Counted from the stretch's first letter, positions 1-14,090 are shown. The stretch: DNA of 45,000 nucleotides from Symbiodinium natans (GCA_905221605.1 CAJNDS010000779.1:297501-342500), one strand, 5' to 3'. A program made the numbers and translations. Notes: generated from the letters alone by a model not told the origin.

Positions 1-205
1 CAGATATTTCAAGGGAGTATTGTGTTTCGGCTTGTTCTGCACGGGTGGGTATTGGCCACGGAGTTCTCATTCTGCAACAGCCGGTGTGGAAGCTCCAGAA
101 ATGCCTTGAGATGCTCAGAAGGACCAAGACATCATTGCCCCACTTGCCCTGCCTTTGTTGCAGAACCGTGTGCCCTTCGCTAAGCGGACGACCCTCTAAA
201 GTGAA
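1..205. repeat. Shortened copy of the 2,874-3,566 flank
   Basis: This stretch matches 2,874-3,050 almost base for base (for example the run starting cagatatttcaagggagtat). It then jumps to sequence matching 3,509-3,566 (aaccgtgtgcccttcgctaa) and runs straight into a TAG array, as the second copy does. About 460 bases present in the longer copy are missing here. It is therefore a segmental duplication of a flank plus satellite unit with an internal deletion. No gene is supported in either copy. Confidence 0.85.
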
Positions 206-1705
<1,500 letters not shown>

Positions 1706-1842
1706 GCGCTCCGCGCGTATTTGACGCCGCGTCCGTCTGCGTCCGAAGTGCCTTTTCCATCGGTAAAACCAGCGTTCTTGGGCAGAGTGCTCATTTCCCA
1801 ACGACTAGGTTATCCGGGAGCTTCAGGAAAAAGTGCCAAAGG
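1706..1842. other. Short unique spacer
   Basis: Non-repetitive DNA between the TAG array and the 58-bp repeats. I see no open frame or motif to support a gene. Confidence 0.6.
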
Positions 1843-2235
1843 CCGAAGCTTCAAGTGGAGGCCCAAATTTCCTGGACCCTAAACCCCAAACCCCGAAGCT
1901 TCAAGTGGAGGCCCAAAATTCCTGGACCCTGAAGCCCTAAACCCCAAACCCCGAAGCTTCAAGTGCAAGTCCAAAACTCCGGTACCCTTAAGGCCTAAAC
2001 CCCAAACCCCGAAGCTTCAAGTGGAAGCCCAAATTTCCTGGACCCTTAAACCCTAAACCCCGAAGCTTCAAGTGGAGGCCCAAAAGCCGTGTACCCTTAA
2101 GCCCTAAACCCCAAACCCCGAAGCTTCAAGTGCAAGCTCAAAACTCGTCTACCCTGAAACCGAAAACCAGAAATCCCGAAGCTTGAAGTGCCAGGCCAAA
2201 ACTCCTATAGCCTTAAACCCAAAACCCCAGGTCAC
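1843..2235. repeat. 58-bp tandem repeat with telomere-like core
   Basis: Seven units begin with ccgaagcttcaagtg or a close variant, at about 1,843, 1,893, 1,951, 2,009, 2,060, 2,118 and 2,176. Spacing is 50-58 bases. Each unit ends in a degenerate CCCTAAACCCCAAA tract, so the family joins a HindIII-containing core to telomere-like sequence. Confidence 0.9.
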
Positions 2236-2395
2236 CCCCCCCCCAGCCCCAAGCCCCCCCCACCCCCCCAAGCCAAGCCAAGCCAAAGCCAATTTTAATC
2301 ACAAATTATTGGGGCAAGGCCCTCATGGGAAATCAAAGGCCCTCATGGGAAACCGAAGACCCTCACAAAAAATCGAAAGGCCCTCATGGGCGTCG
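2236..2395. repeat. C-rich tract and short ccctcatggg repeats
   Basis: A C-rich stretch (2,236-2,290) is followed by four copies of a roughly 22-bp repeat built on ggccctcatgggaaa, between about 2,320 and 2,390. The frame open across it is low in complexity and not a convincing gene. Confidence 0.7.
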
Positions 2396-2537
2396 CCGTT
2401 GGGAATTGGCGGAGTGTGGCATAGCATTCAATGCATGAGCAGAAAACACTGCAAATAGCAGTGTTTTCGTCTCTGGAAGAACATGGGAAAACATGGAAAA
2501 TGAAGGATGACACAGCGTCAAATACGCGCAATACCCC

Positions 2538-2632
2538 TAGTAGTAGTAGTAGTAGTACTACTACTACTACTACTACTACTAGCAGTAGTAGTAGCAGTAA
2601 GAATAGTAGTACTAGTAGTACTAGTAGTACTA
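2538..2632. repeat. Inverted TAG/CTA junction
   Basis: A short run of TAG triplets changes at about 2,557 into ACT/TAC triplets, its own reverse complement, and then returns to TAG. The result is a perfect palindromic junction that could fold into a hairpin. Further tagtac alternations follow to 2,632. Confidence 0.85.
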
Positions 2633-2699
2633 GTAAGCGTCTCGGCTCGTTCGCTGCTGGGACCCCCGGGCTTTTGTTGATCGGTACTGTGGGGCGCTC

Positions 2700-2727
2700 T
2701 TTTTTTTTTTTTTTGGGGGGGGGGGGG
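2700..2727. repeat. Poly-T/poly-G homopolymer
   Basis: About 15 T followed by about 12 G. It is likely length-unstable and prone to assembly error. The frames crossing 2,431-3,286 depend on it and are not supported as genes. Confidence 0.85.
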
Positions 2728-2873
2728 AGTGCTCTTGTTCTGAGAGATGCCATGGACCTTTGCTCTCCTCATGGTGGTAGCGGGGCTTCTCGCACTTCCT
2801 TCACCACTGATGCTCTGCATAAGCTGGTCATCCATGTCGCTCTTGAGGCTCAGCCGCACATGTGGAGAGCAGT

Positions 2874-3565
2874 GCAGATATTTCAAGGGAGTATTGTGGT
2901 TCGGCTTGTTCTGCACGGGTGGGTGTTGGCCACGGAGTTCTCTTTCTGCAACAGCCGGTGTATGTGGAAGCTCGGAGGGCAGAAGTGCCTTGAGATGCTC
3001 AGAAGGACCAAGACATCACTGCCCCACTTGCCCTGCCTTTGTTGCAGGCACAACCTGTGTGGCTCTGCAGCTGAACCGTTTCTGCACTGAGGGAAGCGTA
3101 GTGAGAAAGCTCCACGTAGCAGTGTCGCTTCCCCTTCGTGTTCACCTCCCCTGTTGGGTAGAAGGTTCCCTGAGCCGTAGAGAGTACAGACTTAGTGTCG
3201 CTATAGTTCACCTAGGTAGCACTCCGCGTAGTGGCCACTACCGGGCGCTTGGTAGAAGACTCTGGCCGGATGTGGTGGACAGATGATGGTGATGTTGCCA
3301 GGCCCCCCATAGCTAGAGACGCTGATACTTTGCTTAGGAATGCTTACTGTAGGTTCTGTTCTTCCATCCGGTACAGTAGCATAGTCTTTTCAGTTTTGGA
3401 TTGGTGCGTTTCGCCTCTGCAAACAGTTTGGCTTAGTGCATCATGGGCTCTTCGGAGCGACTAAGTAGGACGGGTGACAATAAGTCACGCAGCCCAGCTG
3501 CCGCACGAAACCGTGTGCCCTTCGCTAAGCGGACGACCCTCTGCTGCGAGCTGAAGTGAAAGTGA

Positions 3566-3566
<1 letters not shown>
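2874..3566. repeat. Longer copy of the duplicated flank
   Basis: Full-length version of the unit found truncated at 1-205. It includes about 460 bases absent there (roughly 3,050-3,508). It leads into TAG array 2 through the same junction (gtgaagaagtagtag). The overlapping open frames are not conserved in the other copy because of its deletion. Confidence 0.85.
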
Positions 3567-4912
<1,346 letters not shown>

Positions 4913-5224
4913 ATGTGGGACCTGCTTTAATGTGGGGCCCCCCCCCCCCCCTCCCCCCCCCCCCCCCTGAACAGTCGGGGCGTGGATTGGGTCCTGATTA
5001 CACGGCCCCGGGGGCTTATATGATTTTAATAGGGTGGAGTTTAGATATGTTTAAAAGGGGCAGCAATGCCCGGTTATCTTTTTTAAAGGCGCGCCACGTG
5101 GAATTTTCTTACGGCGCCCGGACGGTTTGACTTTAAAGCGGACCCCTCAAACAGTGAGGGGGTCCTGAATAATTCCGCCAAATTGACTTTAAAGCGACCC
5201 CCCCTAATAAAGCAGGTCCAACAT
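4913..5224. other. Spacer with poly-C run and a short direct repeat
   Basis: Two poly-C runs lie at 4,939-4,966. A short direct repeat with core gactttaaagcg followed by acccc occurs near 5,129 and 5,183. No gene is supported. Confidence 0.6.
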
Positions 5225-5296
<72 letters not shown>

Positions 5297-5366
5297 CAGT
5301 AGTAGTAGTAGTAGTAGTAGTATAGGTAGTAGCAGTAGAATAGGTAGTAGTAATAGTAGGTAGTAC

Positions 5367-5432
<66 letters not shown>

Positions 5433-5447
5433 CAGTAGCAGTAGCAA

Positions 5448-5534
<87 letters not shown>

Positions 5535-5562
5535 CAGGAGTAGTAGTAGCAGCAGCAGTAAT
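5225..5562. repeat. TAG-triplet satellite, array 3
   Basis: A third, shorter TAG array with AGC and ATAG variants near 5,300-5,370 and 5,430-5,450. Frames through it encode simple Leu or Thr repeats. Confidence 0.95.
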
Positions 5563-7200
5563 ACTATGCACCCTGAACTTCGCAGTGCTTCAGGCCTCTT
5601 GTGCTGCCAGTCGTGAGAGGTGATTTCTCTGTGGCTTGGCCTTCCGCACTGCTCCACACCCATACCTGCAAAAGCATGGATAGGAGGCTACGGGCTGGTT
5701 CTGATAGCCCTAAGCCCCAAGCTTTCAATCCAAAGCCTTCCAGAACGAGGAGATCCCGATATCTGCTGTGTTGTTAAGCCTCACACAACCTCTGCCCTAA
5801 GTTATAAAGCGTGAGACTCAAGCTCTACAGTGCTTTGTTAAATAGTTTCCTATTCGGGGCTGATCGAAAAATACTATAATGTACAGTACGAAGGAACATA
5901 TGGAATATTCTTAGAACCCTATAAACCCTCAACCATACTCCCTCACCCACTTCCTGCATTCAAAACCTTGAGCTCTTAGCCCAGACGAGCCAAGGACCCC
6001 AAACACCGGGAGCTTTCGGTCAAAATCCCTAGACCCCAAACCTCTAAACATTGGGTTTAGGATTTAGGGTTTGGGATGCTTTACACGAACCCCGAACTGT
6101 AGAGGAGTTTAGGAAGCCCCCTAAGATCCCCTAGGAATCCTGACACTGCGCGGTGTGGAGTGTAGCTGTTTGCTCTGGACGTAGGGCCACTGTTTGGAGG
6201 CCTCAAAAAGGTGTGAATAAGGTAGGTAGGATTAAGGTCTAGGGGCTCTTATCTTGGGATTGCTCCACTACCTTCGTCCCTAAACCCTAACTTATATAAA
6301 CCTTTTGAGGCCGCCGAACTGCGAAATCCCCGAGAGGCGAGGAGGAGGCTGGCAAACGCTCGAAGGGTTTAGGGACTCGGGGTGAAGGGCCTGGGGTTTT
6401 CGGGGTTTAGGGGTTTCGTGGTTTAGGCTTAAGGGGCTCGGGTTTAGGGCTTAGGGGTTTAGTGGCTTAGGGTTAAGGGCTCAAGGCTTAGGCTAGTTTA
6501 GGCTTTGAGGTATGTGTTAACGCCATGGCACATCCTAAACCCTAAACCCCAAACCACGTTGAACAGGAACCGAGCACTTCAGCATGTCAGCTGTAAATTT
6601 CTACATATGAGTCCTTAATAAACAACGGCACCTAATAGGGAACCAAAAAGGGACCATAAATCCCCTCATGCGCCCTTTGTAGTTATACTATACTGTACCC
6701 CAAACACCACTGCACCCCTGAGGCGCCTGAGTTGCACCCGATTAGGGTTTAGGTTTGGGGGTTAATGCCCCTATTGAAACACCGTTTGAACTCATTGCCC
6801 GAAACCAAACCCGAAACAATCCTTATTTCTTCCCTACAACAACACCCTGTAAAGAATCTTACTCTAGTTATTCAAGCCCCGATATTGAACTCTGATGAAC
6901 CCAACAGAGCCTCCCAGCAGGAGGATGGAATCGCACTGCTGGTACAGGTGCAAGTCCATGAAGCCTTGCTCGACGACTCCTTAGTAGATGTAGGTCTTAA
7001 GGGTCAGCGTTTTAGCGTCTGCGGTTAGGGCTTTGGGGGAATCCGATTGGGCTTCGCATCACTGTTCCAACTGCTCATGTCGAAATCGAAGGTTTAGGGT
7101 TTCGGTGTTCGCTCAGCTTTGGGATTTCGGAATATAACCCTCAGTCCTGCGCCCTCCCACATTTTAGGGTTTAGGGTCTAGCACTTCCGAGTTGGCGGAA
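5563..7200. other. Non-coding region with scattered telomere-like tracts
   Basis: Degenerate TTTAGGG or CCCTAAA words recur on both strands (around 5,920, 6,050-6,080, 6,280-6,300, 6,370-6,480, 6,535-6,560, 6,745-6,760, 7,090-7,110 and 7,165-7,180). One 87-residue frame (6,765-7,028) shows no motif and ends in telomere-like sequence, so I do not call it a gene. Confidence 0.7.
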
Positions 7201-8940
7201 CAGTCTCCAAGCCCTCAGCCCTTCGGGTTTGGGCGCTTCGGGTTTGGCGTTCCAAGTTTACCAAATTGTTGCAAGCCCTTGGGCCACAAAGTTTTAGCCA
7301 AAGTCGAGTTCAGCAAACCCCAAAATCCAATCAAAAAGGCAAGCGCCGCAACATACTCACACACACACACACACCTGCCTATGTACGCATGTATGTATGC
7401 ATGAATGTATGTATCTATAGATTTTTTATGCACAAACTACCACCCCTTCTAATGTTTGTAGTAGCCAAGTATTGTATCCTGCCTTCTTTTGCATTACTGC
7501 AACCGGAATAAAGCCTCAGAGTATTGCGTCAGCGATCTACTCGACAGCACTCACCCACCCGCGAACACCATGATGAGTTCGTACCGTAACGGAAAATCAT
7601 TGCAAAACAAGTAAAAAAGTGTATCAAGGCGTTGTTATTTTCATGTCTCTTTGAATATCGAATTACGGCTCTCAAAGTGCGGCTACAAACCATCAGCCCT
7701 GAACCAAAAACCTTTAATGAGTCCGAGCGGCGTACAACGCGCGTATACAGTAGCTACGATGCATGTGCTATTGCTGCTGTTGGGGTTAATATGCAGCTAG
7801 TTCGATCTCATACTTAAAAACTGTTCATCGAGTACTTGTGCGTGCGACGCGCGTATGTATGAGCTACCACTTGTTATCCAATCTTAAAACATGTTTTTTG
7901 CTTCTGCTTCAGTGAAAATGCAATTAGCGAATATTGTATCTGCATGGTGCACGTATACGAATGAGATAGAAAACTATTTAGCAGTGAAGTTACGTCGCTA
8001 TTCATCTGTAGATAATAACTCATTCATGAGGAAATGAGAAACAATGCAAAGTCGTGCACTGAAGAAAAGCTTCATTAGCTGCTAAATCAAAGATGTCCTG
8101 CACATAACCTCAACGAGGTGTGTTCGAACCATCATTTGCATACTTGCGAAACATTCATAAGAAATAGATTTAACATTTGTCAATTATGAAATCTTGAGTT
8201 AACTGTCAAGTAGCAATCAGCGATATTGCATTAGCGTGCCAGCGTTTTCTTGTGGTCGAATATTCATGAAAAATCGTTTGTTGTCAGGTTGATCTGATGT
8301 TTCAAGAAATGTTGAACAGATTGACTTTTTGTGCTGAGAACACAGGTTAGACGAGTATAGTTTGAAGGCTAACGGAAAGCCCCTCCTTTCGTGGACTGGG
8401 AATTGCCACATATGCATAGATACATAAATGTAAAAATCTATCGAGAAAGGAAATCAAGTATTGAACGAATATCTATATACAGCTGAGGTAATCCTGAAGC
8501 GCATGCAGAAATGTGTGTGATTTTTCACACGCTAAGCACATATCAGTTCAATATGCTTGTAAACTACATATTGACTAAGCAAATCGGCAAGATGTCGGTG
8601 ATAATTAAATAAATGAAGAAATAAATGTATATATATATATATGTATACAACATCATATGGTGAGCAATTTAAAGAAAGAACACTGAAAAGCTTTCCCAGT
8701 CTTTTCAAACCAGTAACACATGATGAAGCACGAGAATGAAATCAAGCCGGTAGATGAATAAAGATTCATTCTCGCAGAGCGCTGGTAGCTAAACGAAGGT
8801 GGTGTTGACAAGTCATGTAAAGCTTTTCTCGGTATGCCGTGGAGCAGAACTGTAATTAGCATACTAATCGCAGGATTTGCTTGAATATGCGCGGCCGAGG
8901 TACGCAAGTGATTTGCCTTCGCCACGCATATATACTTATG
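7201..8940. other. Unannotated spacer with microsatellites
   Basis: Contains an (AC)n run at 7,357-7,374 followed by an ATGT-rich stretch to about 7,415, and a (TA)n run near 8,625-8,646. Otherwise AT-rich sequence without a frame I can support as coding. Confidence 0.65.
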
Positions 8941-8944
8941 AACC

Positions 8945-9200
8945 ACGTGCATGTGAAGACAGTCTGAGTTCTCGAGGCAGTCCCCAAGCAGACAAAAAAA
9001 CAAAATCCAGAAGCCAAGAAATGAGCGTATCTCTCAAGGCAGTCCCCCCAAAAAAGCACCCAAGATTTAGAGCATTTCCAAACGCCATGTTTCGAGACTG
9101 TCCAAAAAATAGCAAACCGGAAAGCCAAAATGAGCAATCTCTCGACGCAGTCCCAAAAGCAAAATACCACAATCCAGAAGCCAAGAATGAGCGTGTCTCG
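8945..9200. repeat. Diverged tandem repeat (~60-110 bp spacing)
   Basis: Three diverged copies of a unit around ccagaagccaagaatgagcg followed by tctctcgacgcagtccc lie near 9,003, 9,116 and 9,171. The frames on both strands here (up to 160 residues) arise from the repeat and from flanking telomere-like DNA. Confidence 0.7.
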
Positions 9201-9500
9201 GCGGTTTTGGGTTTGTGGTTTGAGGGGTTTAGGCATTTTGTTGGTGGGTTTGGGGGTCATTTAGGAGATCAGGGCTGTCCAAGGGGTATGTTTAGGGGCT
9301 TGTGTCGCGAGGTTCCGGGGTTGAGGGGCAAGCGTTTTGTTCGTGGATTGGGGGCTTAACGATCAGGGGCATCGGGTTCAAGAGTGAGTTTAGGGGGTTG
9401 AAGGCTTTAGGTCAAAGAGTTTAGCGGTTCAGTGTTGAGGGGTTAAAGGTTTCGGGGCTTGGAGGGTCTCAGAGGTTTGACGGTGTGGGGCCCTAGAAGA
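9201..9500. repeat. Degenerate TTTAGGG-like tract
   Basis: G/T-rich sequence with many decayed gggtttag words (ggtttgaggggtttaggcat, gggggttgaaggctttagg). It resembles an old interstitial telomeric tract. Confidence 0.6.
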
Positions 9501-9585
9501 GTGTCGTGTTTGTTCACGGGCTTCTGTGGTTTGGTTTGAAAAGAACTTTAGGACTTCTTGGGCGTGCGCCCACATGCCCAAACTT

Positions 9586-9625
9586 TTTGTGGGTCCCGAA
9601 GACTTCCACTCCTGGGACCCACAAA
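9586..9625. other. 12-bp perfect inverted repeat
   Basis: tttgtgggtccc at 9,586-9,597 is exactly complementary to gggacccacaaa at 9,614-9,625, with a 16-nt loop. It lies about 290 bases beyond the 3' side of the copia remnant. Its function is unknown. Confidence 0.7.
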
Positions 9626-9913
9626 TAATGATCTTCCTGGCGGCTCGACGTGCTCCCGCTTCATCAAAATCAAACGACTGATGGTGCTTTATTTCCACAT
9701 CACTGTGGACGTCTGTGGACTGAGGGGTTCTTGTTTTTCTTGGCCCGTCTTCCTGTAGTACTCTATAGGACCCCGGTGTTGTCGGCGTGCGCAAAGTCGC
9801 CCCACACGACAAAGCGTGTGGTAATCCCTTCCTGGGGGCTTCCCAACCCCCACAAAGTGATAACCGACAACCCCAAGTGAGTCATGGCGAAGTCGGCTGC
9901 AACACTTTCAGTC

Positions 9914-10576
9914 TCAGGTGTAGAGTGACTTAAGTTGAATGTGCATGTGAGCACCAAAGGCCGACTTCAAGCTTTCGCCACAACCAGCATTGACCAGCAT
10001 AGTCCGCATCCGCAAATGGTCCGATAGATGAGGTCCCCAAGGCGTCACCCATCCAAACATCATGTAATGTTTGGACTGACGCACATAGGCCATGAAGCTG
10101 TGCAATGGCGCGTCCTCTTTCCTGGTCCACTTGGAAATCTTGAAACGACATATTCGAGCTCTTTTGCCAGTGTACGCCGGAGCTCGAACACGACGACACT
10201 CTGTCTCTTCCGCCGGCTCGGCGAGGTACGTTTCCATGGCGTAGGTGACTGCTTGCACTTGGGTGTTGTCACGCAATTCTGCCTCACCCTTACCCTTGGA
10301 GACACGACATCCCAGATACAAACCGCTAGCGGCGTCTCTGCTTCGAGACGCAACTGCGCAGCAGATTCTACCTTTGGGGCAAGTAGGTCTTGCCATCTTC
10401 AGATCATCGACATAGATCACCAAGAGCAACTGGAGCGTGGGATGAAAGTACAACGATGGCCATTCTTCACCGAGAGGTTTGAATCTACCCTGCGCTGTGT
10501 GGCAATGTTGTTCCCTGCATGGTGCCTGCATCCACGTCTGGGTGGCCACGCAAAACCACATCCTTGTTTCACGCAT
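9914..10576 (-). mobile_element. Copia reverse transcriptase fragment
   Basis: An open frame of 220 codons carries LLLVIYVDDLKMA, with the YVDD catalytic signature encoded at 10,403-10,414. It is followed by a GLYLGCRV-like segment typical of the copia RT after YVDD. The upstream RT palm and finger motifs are not intact in this frame. Downstream, the tail reads SKWTRKEDA and AYVRQ, as in the copia RT/RNase H linker. The retroelement family is clear, but the fragment is defective. Confidence 0.75.
9930..10199 (-). mobile_element. Copia RNase H-like fragment
   Basis: In a different frame from the reverse transcriptase there is GPFADADYAGQCW, matching the copia RNase H entry motif (D-A-D-x-A-G). 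The upstream residues of the same frame overlap the RT/RNase H linker read in the RT frame. A frameshift therefore separates the two catalytic domains, direct evidence of decay. Confidence 0.65.
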
Positions 10577-10888
10577 CGTTTCCCAATGAAATGGATAATA
10601 CTGACGGTGTATCTTCGAGAACGTACGCGTTGATCTGCTCCATTCGCTGTCTGGAACGACACTGTCTCTTGACCGACAAGCGTTTCGAGATCGTGCTTCT
10701 CAACTTTCCGTTGTGAGATGAAGGAACTTGATCTTCGAGCATTCCACGTAGATTGCACCATACCCATGAATGGTCTGCGTGCCATGAGCTGTCTGCTTTC
10801 CTTCACAGTGAGCTTTATTTCCATGATCACATCCTCGCCAGCGTAGACGGGAACTTCCGTGACCGTCGAGGTTCCTGGCACTCTCTCA

Positions 10889-10973
10889 CATGTGTGTGTG
10901 TGTGCGTCGATCTCCTTGTTCGTCAGAATTGGATGGATGGATGGATGGGTGGATGCATGGCTGCATGGATGGA
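10889..10973. repeat. TG and GGAT microsatellites inside the copia remnant
   Basis: A (TG)n run at about 10,889-10,907 and a ggatggatggatggatgg run with variants at about 10,930-10,973. Both interrupt the retroelement frames. Confidence 0.85.
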
Positions 10974-11295
10974 CGGGTCGGCCTGCAGGGCACTGCGGCC
11001 TAACACCAATCCTCCGTCCAGCCCTGCGCCCTATAGACCCAAGCCAAGAAGCTTCCGGCAAGGACCCAGGATGATTGCCCAAAAACAGTGTCGGCTGAGA
11101 GGACTCGCAAGCATGGCAACACTTTGCCATCCGGCTGTCTTCGCCAGAATTGACCATTTGCCGTGCGCCTGTCGAAGTCCATTTCACTTGCTCGGTTCTC
11201 ATCCTCGATGATGGCCTTCATGTTGACGCTGATGACCTCCGCTCCTCTATCTCCGTATGATTTGTAGCCTGGTAGCGGACGTTACTGGCAAAATG

Positions 11296-11760
11296 TCACG
11301 CGTTTCTCTTTGGGAGGATTAGCCGCCAAGGGCGTGCTAACCACCTCGAGGTTGTTCTGTTCACGCTTCCGCATAATGCACCGATCCATGATGCTGAGAA
11401 GGTTCTGATATGACCTTTTCGGATCGTCATAGGAGAGCATGTCATGGTAGACAATGCTCCATTTTCATGAGTGGTGAACCCTTTGATCTTGCTGTGAAGA
11501 AGAGTGTCACCAAGAGCCGTTTCTAACGTCCTCAGGTCGCATTCGGCCGACGATTTCCAACCATGTCTGCTTGAACGTGTTGAGCTTGTTGTCGCTTGGC
11601 ACTGAAGCTTGATCAAGTTATAATCCAATGTGACAATCATGTCCAAGCGGTCATGAGTCGGAAACTCTCGTACATTACGGCGATGATTTGTCGACCTTTG
11701 ATGATCTTCCGATCTTCCCCTCTGTGGTTCGAACATGCGCGTTGGCCTTACGATTCGCAT
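11296..11760 (-). mobile_element. Gag-like fragment, middle part
   Basis: A 154-codon minus-strand frame includes segments such as TLDYNLIKLQC and GFTTHENGALSTMT. Codon content is uneven and the sense seems to switch frame within the fragment. It lies between the amino-terminal gag-like frame and the RT fragment. Assignment to gag rests on position and on general resemblance to copia gag, so it is tentative. Confidence 0.4.
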
Positions 11761-12345
11761 CCAGGTACAAATCAGCGGCTACGTCGCCAGCTAGTCTGAG
11801 CATTGCAATCATTGCCACTCCAAGCTTCACATCGATGCTCTTGAGCTTGAGACGCCTTCAATGTCAGGTCCTAGTCTGAACGCATGACTCAACCAACGCA
11901 TCCACTCTTCTGGTTGGGATCTGCGCACGCACGCAAGACATTCGCGATGCACTGTGACATCTAATTGTCGAGATGAGTCACTCTTGGAGATGCTGCCACA
12001 CTTGTCCGCTTCTCTCCTCGAGATCTTGACGTCAGTAACTTCGGTCTCCTTCACCACTTGGATCATCAGGGGGAGGAGGTCTGAAAGACTATGATCACGC
12101 GAAGGTTGAACCTCCGCCGTCGCCTGCTGTCCTTGAAGGTCCTACAAGTTGCTTGGAGAATCGGATGGATGGACGCTGTTGTCGTCTTCCTCTTCATGTT
12201 CACCACCATCGCCCCCATTGCTGGCCTCCTGCTGAAGCTGTTTTCAGCTATCTCACGCCATCCATGTCGATCTTTGCGCAGTCGTTGTTCCGCATGTTGA
12301 GCTTTCTGAAGTTGTAGCAAAAGTTCTACTATCTGGGCAATGTAA

Positions 12346-12804
12346 TCACCTTCGATCTTGCTCGGCGGTTTCGTTGGCTTGTTGCGCGATCTTCTGCGTG
12401 TCACCAGTGCTCGAAGTCGATTCACGCCTTGCTTCCGCTATGAGTCCAGCAATCAGCTTCTTGAACGCAACGTAATCGTCTTCAGAAACGTACTTCATCT
12501 GACCCGATGAGGACGAACTTGACCTAGCGGCTCTAGCGGCCACGTCCAACGTCTGGAAGAGATCGCGGAGCTGAGCATTGCATGTTGACCTCGTGTCTGA
12601 AGATTGAAACGGGTCCTGAACTGGCGGAACCGTGCTTGGCTGCGCAAACTGATCACGTTGATGAGTCACACCGGCATCTTGCACAACGCGCGCAGACGCT
12701 GTCTGCACTTCGGAGACGATCTTATCCCTGTTCATGGGACTATGCTGACTAGGAGTACCAATTTCGGGGGATCGTACCTCTGTTCCAAAAGGAAAAGCGA
12801 GCAA
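12346..12804 (-). mobile_element. Gag-like fragment, amino-terminal part
   Basis: A 152-codon frame, hydrophilic and Gln/Ser-rich, with a serine run (ARSSSSSSGQ) and a helical charged tail (KLIAGLIAEARRE). It starts the series of copia remnants on the minus strand. No zinc knuckle is visible. The assignment is by position. Confidence 0.4.
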
Positions 12805-13884
12805 CCTACTCTGACCTATACCTATACATGCTGCCAGCCCGTCTCAGACGTTCTCGTTGATTTCGGCATGCTTGAGTTCTGCTGAGAAACTTGATGTGGT
12901 AGGCGGCGTGGCATCAAGTTCACGTTTTGTTCTTGCGTGTAGTTCTTCTTGACTCCGTCGAAACTCCATTTGTTCCTCAGGCGTGGCAGGTAAAGCTTGG
13001 CGTCCACTGTTTTGCTCGCTGCTGCTCAGCAGTGGTCTGCACAAGGGGGAATGGCTCGACTACTTTGGATCATAAGCACACAACCCAAGTCGATGGCTTT
13101 GAGCTACTGGCAGAATCTTGAGTCTTAAGTTAGACGCAATCTTGAGCCACAAAGTTGCGTGTGCCATGACATTGCACTCATGGCTCATATTGTGATACCC
13201 AATGAATTGGACTAGGTATCGAGGGCCGTTCGCATTATCATATCTGGTTAGTATGAAATGATGTGAATAGAAGTTGTTGAGTGATTTACCACTTACCCTG
13301 AGTGAATCACAGGAACAACGTACCTAGAATTTTGCTCTTCAGAATTAGTAAGACAGGGCAGGTATAGAGCGTTAGACGGGCTGGTAATTTATGTAATGCT
13401 GAAGCAACCAGATCGGTGACCATAACCGCACTAATAAAGACAGTAGTACTGGTAACAATATCATTGGAAAGTGTAATCGCGAAACTACACTTCATATACT
13501 TCATAGACCACGATTCCAGACGATTCAGGCACAAAGTGTAGGTAATATATGTACACATACATATACATAAATACAAATTATACAAATATATATATATATA
13601 TGTATGCATTATATATACATGCACATGTACAGAGCTGCGTGAAACATAATACCGTTTAATACCATACCTAAACCCTAAACCCATAATTCTATGCCAACAT
13701 TGTCCAAGTCTCCTTTCGAACGCCCTGTCGCGATGGAAGCCTGGACTTTGAAGGCTTGGGGCTGGTATATAGGTGTTCTAAGGCTGCCGGATCAAAAATA
13801 AAAATAAAAATAAAAAAAGGATCAAAAAACACGCAGCCCAGGAGCAAAAACATAAACAAAACAGGATCAAAAAGAAAATAGACT
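12805..13884. other. Spacer without supported gene
   Basis: Contains a (TA)n-rich patch at 13,555-13,620 and an A-rich (AAAAT)n-like patch at 13,795-13,820. Minus-strand frames here (up to 125 residues) are Tyr/Ile- or Phe-rich translations of these patches. Confidence 0.6.
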
Positions 13885-14090
13885 TCGAACGCTCGAGTAC
13901 AAAAACTCGAGTTTTGGTACGTTTTCGAAACCAGATCGAGGACCCTCTCACACGAAACGCGTGTCGAGGCACTAAAACTCGAGTTTTGGAAAGGCTTTCT
14001 GGGCACGATTGACGACCCTCCCTCTCACTCGAAACGCATCTCGAGGCGCTTAAACTCGAGTTTTTGTACGTTGTTGCCGACGCGATCGAC
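13885..14090. repeat. ~74-bp repeat with AAACTCGAGTTT palindromes
   Basis: Three units each contain the palindrome aaactcgagttt (near 13,904, 13,977 and 14,052). Each is followed by related sequence including aaacgcgtgtcgaggc or aaacgcatctcgaggc. The palindrome is self-complementary over 12 bases. Confidence 0.8.

Larger units (their letters stand above)
9914..12804 (-). pseudogene. Decayed Ty1/copia-type LTR retrotransposon
   Basis: Minus-strand fragments occur in the expected order of a copia polyprotein: gag-like (12,804 down to about 11,296), a scrambled middle, reverse transcriptase (10,576-9,914) and an RNase H-like tail (about 10,199-9,930). The fragments lie in different frames, and microsatellites (TG and GGAT) sit inside the middle part. 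The remnant is about 2.9 kb, where intact copia polyproteins usually need more than 4 kb. I find no integrase zinc motif or DDE core, so it cannot be autonomous. I could not delimit LTRs by eye. Confidence 0.75.

Noticed and set aside
2431-3286. Plus-strand frames of 219 and 179 codons
   Set aside because: They cross triplet repeats and a T/G homopolymer, and the duplicated copy at 1-205 does not preserve them.
5133-5663. Minus-strand frames of 176 and 115 codons
   Set aside because: Same triplet satellite artefact, with only short unique ends.
6765-7028. Plus-strand 87-codon frame
   Set aside because: No motif, no splice context, and surrounded by telomere-like DNA.
8856-9359. Overlapping frames of 134 and 160 codons on opposite strands
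   Set aside because: Both arise from a diverged tandem repeat and a G/T-rich telomere-like tract.
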